Shown here: piece by piece, positions 6,799 through 8,007 of the stretch
Position numbering within the stretch: position 1 is the stretch's first letter
How the letters are laid out: every line of letters starts with the position of its first letter
Assembly: GCA_902796375.1 (NCBI GenBank)
Contig: CADBOW010000243.1
Location: forward strand, 1-8,007
Length of the DNA stretch: 8,007 nt
Source: an uncultured Lachnospiraceae bacterium
Lineage (GTDB): Bacteria > Bacillota > Clostridia > Lachnospirales > Lachnospiraceae
Direction of reading: 5' to 3'
The notes under the pieces: generated by a model
The model's database searches: none
Told to the model about the DNA's origin: nothing
The model's input: the letters and a program-made list of their open reading frames with translations, nothing else
Program-made: the position numbers and the translations under genes

Positions 6799-6827
6799 TT
6801 GAAATCAGATTCGAATAAATGTAAAAT
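6799..6827 (+). promoter_or_regulatory. Promoter of the lipoprotein gene
   Basis: TTGAAA (6799-6804) and TAAAAT (6822-6827) are separated by exactly 17 nt, and each matches the consensus at five of six positions. Transcription would start near 6834, about 45 nt before the start codon. It begins 7 nt after the recO stop, so the lipoprotein gene can be expressed apart from the upstream operon. No terminator is visible between recO and this promoter, so read-through is also likely. Confidence 0.68.
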
Positions 6828-6828
6828 A

Positions 6829-6861
6829 CCATTTGTTTCAGAACATCATCGGATGTAATGG
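6829..6861 (+). promoter_or_regulatory. Nested inverted repeats in the lipoprotein leader
   Basis: CCATT 6829-6833 can pair with AATGG 6857-6861, and inside it ACATC 6843-6847 pairs with GATGT 6852-6856 around ATCG. The structure would end just before the ribosome-binding purines at 6862-6873. The arms are short and the outer arm straddles the predicted start site, so it may have no function. Confidence 0.25.
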
Positions 6862-6878
6862 AAGGAGAAAGGGTCAGT

Positions 6879-7658
6879 ATGATGACAGGGATAAGGCATA
6901 CTGGTCGTGCCGGAGCAGCTCTGCTTCTCTGCCTCGCTTTCGCTCTCTGTGGATGTGGAAAGAAGGAAGCGGACACGGAAGTGATCGAGGAGCAGGATCT
7001 GATCGGTACAACGGCTGAAAATACGATCCGTATCAGTGAGAACGGTGCCATTACGGAGATCGCTGTGGAGGATTATACCGGTTCCACCTATAAGCTGACG
7101 GAGATCAGACAGTTTATACGGGATGAGGTTGCGGCGTTCAACCAGAAGAAGGGTGTGGAAAAGGTCTCATTTCTTCAGATCAGGGATGATCAGGGGATTG
7201 TGAAGACGGCGCTGTCCTACAGTGATATCAATTCCTTCAATGAATTCAATCAGATGGATGTCAGACTGACCGTATACAGTGCCGAGACGGCGAATCAGCT
7301 GGCGGAGGAAGAGAAACAGAAGCATGAAGTGACATCCACGGAGGAGAAGCGGGAGCTTTCCGAAGCCGAGCTGGCCGAGGCGGGTTACGATCCCTCCCAG
7401 ATGGAGAAGCAGGATATCGATTCTCTTGTGGAGGAGAAGGCGGTGACGGCCACACTGACCGACGGGAACGGCAATACCGTGAATGCGGATTCCCTGGATG
7501 CAAATGAGAAAATGATGTTGGTGACGGACGAGAAGCTGGCTGTGGAGCTTACCAGCGGGAAACTGCTCTATGCAAATCAGCATGCATCGATCCGGGATAA
7601 TACTGCGAAAACCGATGGACAGGGAACAGCCCTTGTGGTATTGTTTCTGGGATACTGA
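6879..7658 (+). CDS. Predicted lipoprotein of unknown function
   Basis: A 259-aa secreted lipoprotein that I do not recognise as a named family. The start is the first ATG of an ATGATG pair with AAAGGG 5 nt upstream and GGAG further up; an in-frame ATG at 6858 has no ribosome-binding site. Residues 1-10 carry Arg and His, 11-23 are hydrophobic, and L23-C24-G25-C26 forms a lipobox, so Cys26 should be lipidated and the protein anchored outside the membrane. Residues 27-45 are an acidic linker. Residues 48-135 look like an alpha/beta domain (TIRISENGAITEIAVEDY; a helix at 73-90; SFLQIRDDQGIVKTALSYSD). Residues 136-190 are very charged and helical (AEEEKQKHEVTSTEEKRELSEAELAEAG). Residues 187-259 return to strand-like sequence ending in VVLFLGY. 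There are no cysteines after the lipobox and no catalytic motif. It sits between recO and glyS, with its own promoter. Confidence 0.78.
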   Translation: MMTGIRHTGRAGAALLLCLAFALCGCGKKEADTEVIEEQDLIGTTAENTIRISENGAITEIAVEDYTGSTYKLTEIRQFIRDEVAAFNQKKGVEKVSFLQIRDDQGIVKTALSYSDINSFNEFNQMDVRLTVYSAETANQLAEEEKQKHEVTSTEEKRELSEAELAEAGYDPSQMEKQDIDSLVEEKAVTATLTDGNGNTVNADSLDANEKMMLVTDEKLAVELTSGKLLYANQHASIRDNTAKTDGQGTALVVLFLGY

Positions 7659-7776
7659 TTCCGTGGGATATACCGGGCAGAGGGTTTGAACAGAGTATGA
7701 AAGCGCGATCCCATTTCTATTCAGGAGGGGAACGGCGTTAAATCAATATAGATCAAGAAAGAATAGGGAGACAGTT
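7659..7776 (+). promoter_or_regulatory. glyS leader with possible RBS-covering pairing, no clear T-box
   Basis: This 118-nt stretch has no open reading frame of note. TTTCTATTC 7714-7722 can pair with GAATAGGGA 7761-7769 (seven Watson-Crick pairs plus two G-U), which would cover the AGGGAG ribosome-binding site of glyS (7765-7770). Just before it, TGGGAT 7664-7669 can pair with ATCCCA 7708-7713, with an inner ATAC 7670-7673 / GTAT 7695-7698. A second purine block AGGAGGGG (7723-7730) has no start codon behind it. I see no strong promoter and no intrinsic terminator. Confidence 0.35.
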
Positions 7777-8007
7777 ATGGAAAAGACAATGGAGAAAATC
7801 GTAGCACTTGCGAAGTCACGCGGATTCGTATATCCGGGTTCGGAGATCTACGGAGGCCTGGCAAATACCTGGGATTACGGAAATCTCGGCGTAGAGCTGA
7901 AGAACAATGTGAAGAAGGCCTGGTGGAAGAAGTTCATCCAGGAGAATCCGTACAATGTAGGTGTGGACTGCGCGATCCTCATGAACCCGCAGACTTGGAT
8001 CGCATCC
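7777..8007 (+). CDS. glyS: Glycyl-tRNA synthetase, dimeric type (5' part, cut by window end)
   Basis: Charges tRNA-Gly with glycine in the cytoplasm. Only the first 77 codons are in the window. The N-terminus is diagnostic of the homodimeric bacterial/eukaryotic-type class II enzyme: residues 6-40 include LAKSRGFVYPGSEIYGG, then LANTWDYGNLGVELKNN, followed by WWKKF and the DCAILMNPQTW stretch. The alpha2beta2 type of enzyme found in E. coli does not look like this. The start has AGGGAG 6 nt upstream. The full protein in this family is about 460 aa, so most of the catalytic core lies to the right. In some species the gene is called glyQS. It is preceded by a leader that may cover its ribosome-binding site. 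Confidence 0.95.
   Translation, partial: MEKTMEKIVALAKSRGFVYPGSEIYGGLANTWDYGNLGVELKNNVKKAWWKKFIQENPYNVGVDCAILMNPQTWIAS

Noticed and set aside
7659..7776. Classical glycine T-box riboswitch before glyS
   Set aside because: The leader is about 118 nt, has no GGGTGG(A/T)ACCGCG core and no terminator hairpin; only a loose resemblance at 7724-7737.
1..8007. CRISPR array, tRNA or rRNA gene, complete insertion sequence
   Set aside because: No spaced direct repeats, no cloverleaf or rRNA-like sequence, and no transposase frame were seen.

Overview
The window looks like chromosomal DNA from a low-to-mid GC Gram-positive anaerobe of the Clostridia, most likely a Lachnospiraceae-type gut bacterium. 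This rests on strong purine-rich Shine-Dalgarno sites before every gene, TGn/TATAAT-type promoters, a dimeric (bacillus/clostridial type) glycyl-tRNA synthetase, and the gene order M16C peptidase - era - recO - lipoprotein - glyS, which I recall from that group. No species call is possible from sequence reading alone.

Layout. Positions 1-67 are the extreme 3' end of a group II intron on the + strand (most of domain V, all of domain VI, and the probable branch-point A). The intron body, with any reverse transcriptase/maturase, would lie left of the window. Positions 68-175 are a gene-free 3' exon holding two hairpins; one is a good intrinsic terminator for the minus-strand gene that follows. 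Positions 176-1243 (minus) encode a multi-pass membrane diguanylate cyclase with an intact GGDEF motif. A divergent promoter region (1244-1424) separates it from a + strand ABC-2-type permease-like protein (1425-2183) that has no ATPase gene beside it in the window.

From 2266 onward is a rightward housekeeping block: a cytoplasmic M16C (PreP-like) zinc metallopeptidase (2266-5178), the ribosome-assembly GTPase Era (5196-6122) and a short RecO lacking the usual zinc-finger cysteines (6159-6791). The gaps are 17 and 36 nt, so this is probably one operon driven by an extended -10 promoter at about 2204-2212. A fresh promoter at 6799-6827 then drives an unrecognised lipoprotein (6879-7658). Glycyl-tRNA synthetase starts at 7777 and runs off the right edge.

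Most of the window is ordinary core genome. The points worth a second look are the intron end lodged tail-to-tail against the cyclase gene's terminator, the palindrome at the permease transcription start, the zinc-less RecO, the unknown lipoprotein, and a possible pairing that would cover the glyS ribosome-binding site in a leader with no recognisable T-box. I found no convincing undescribed system.
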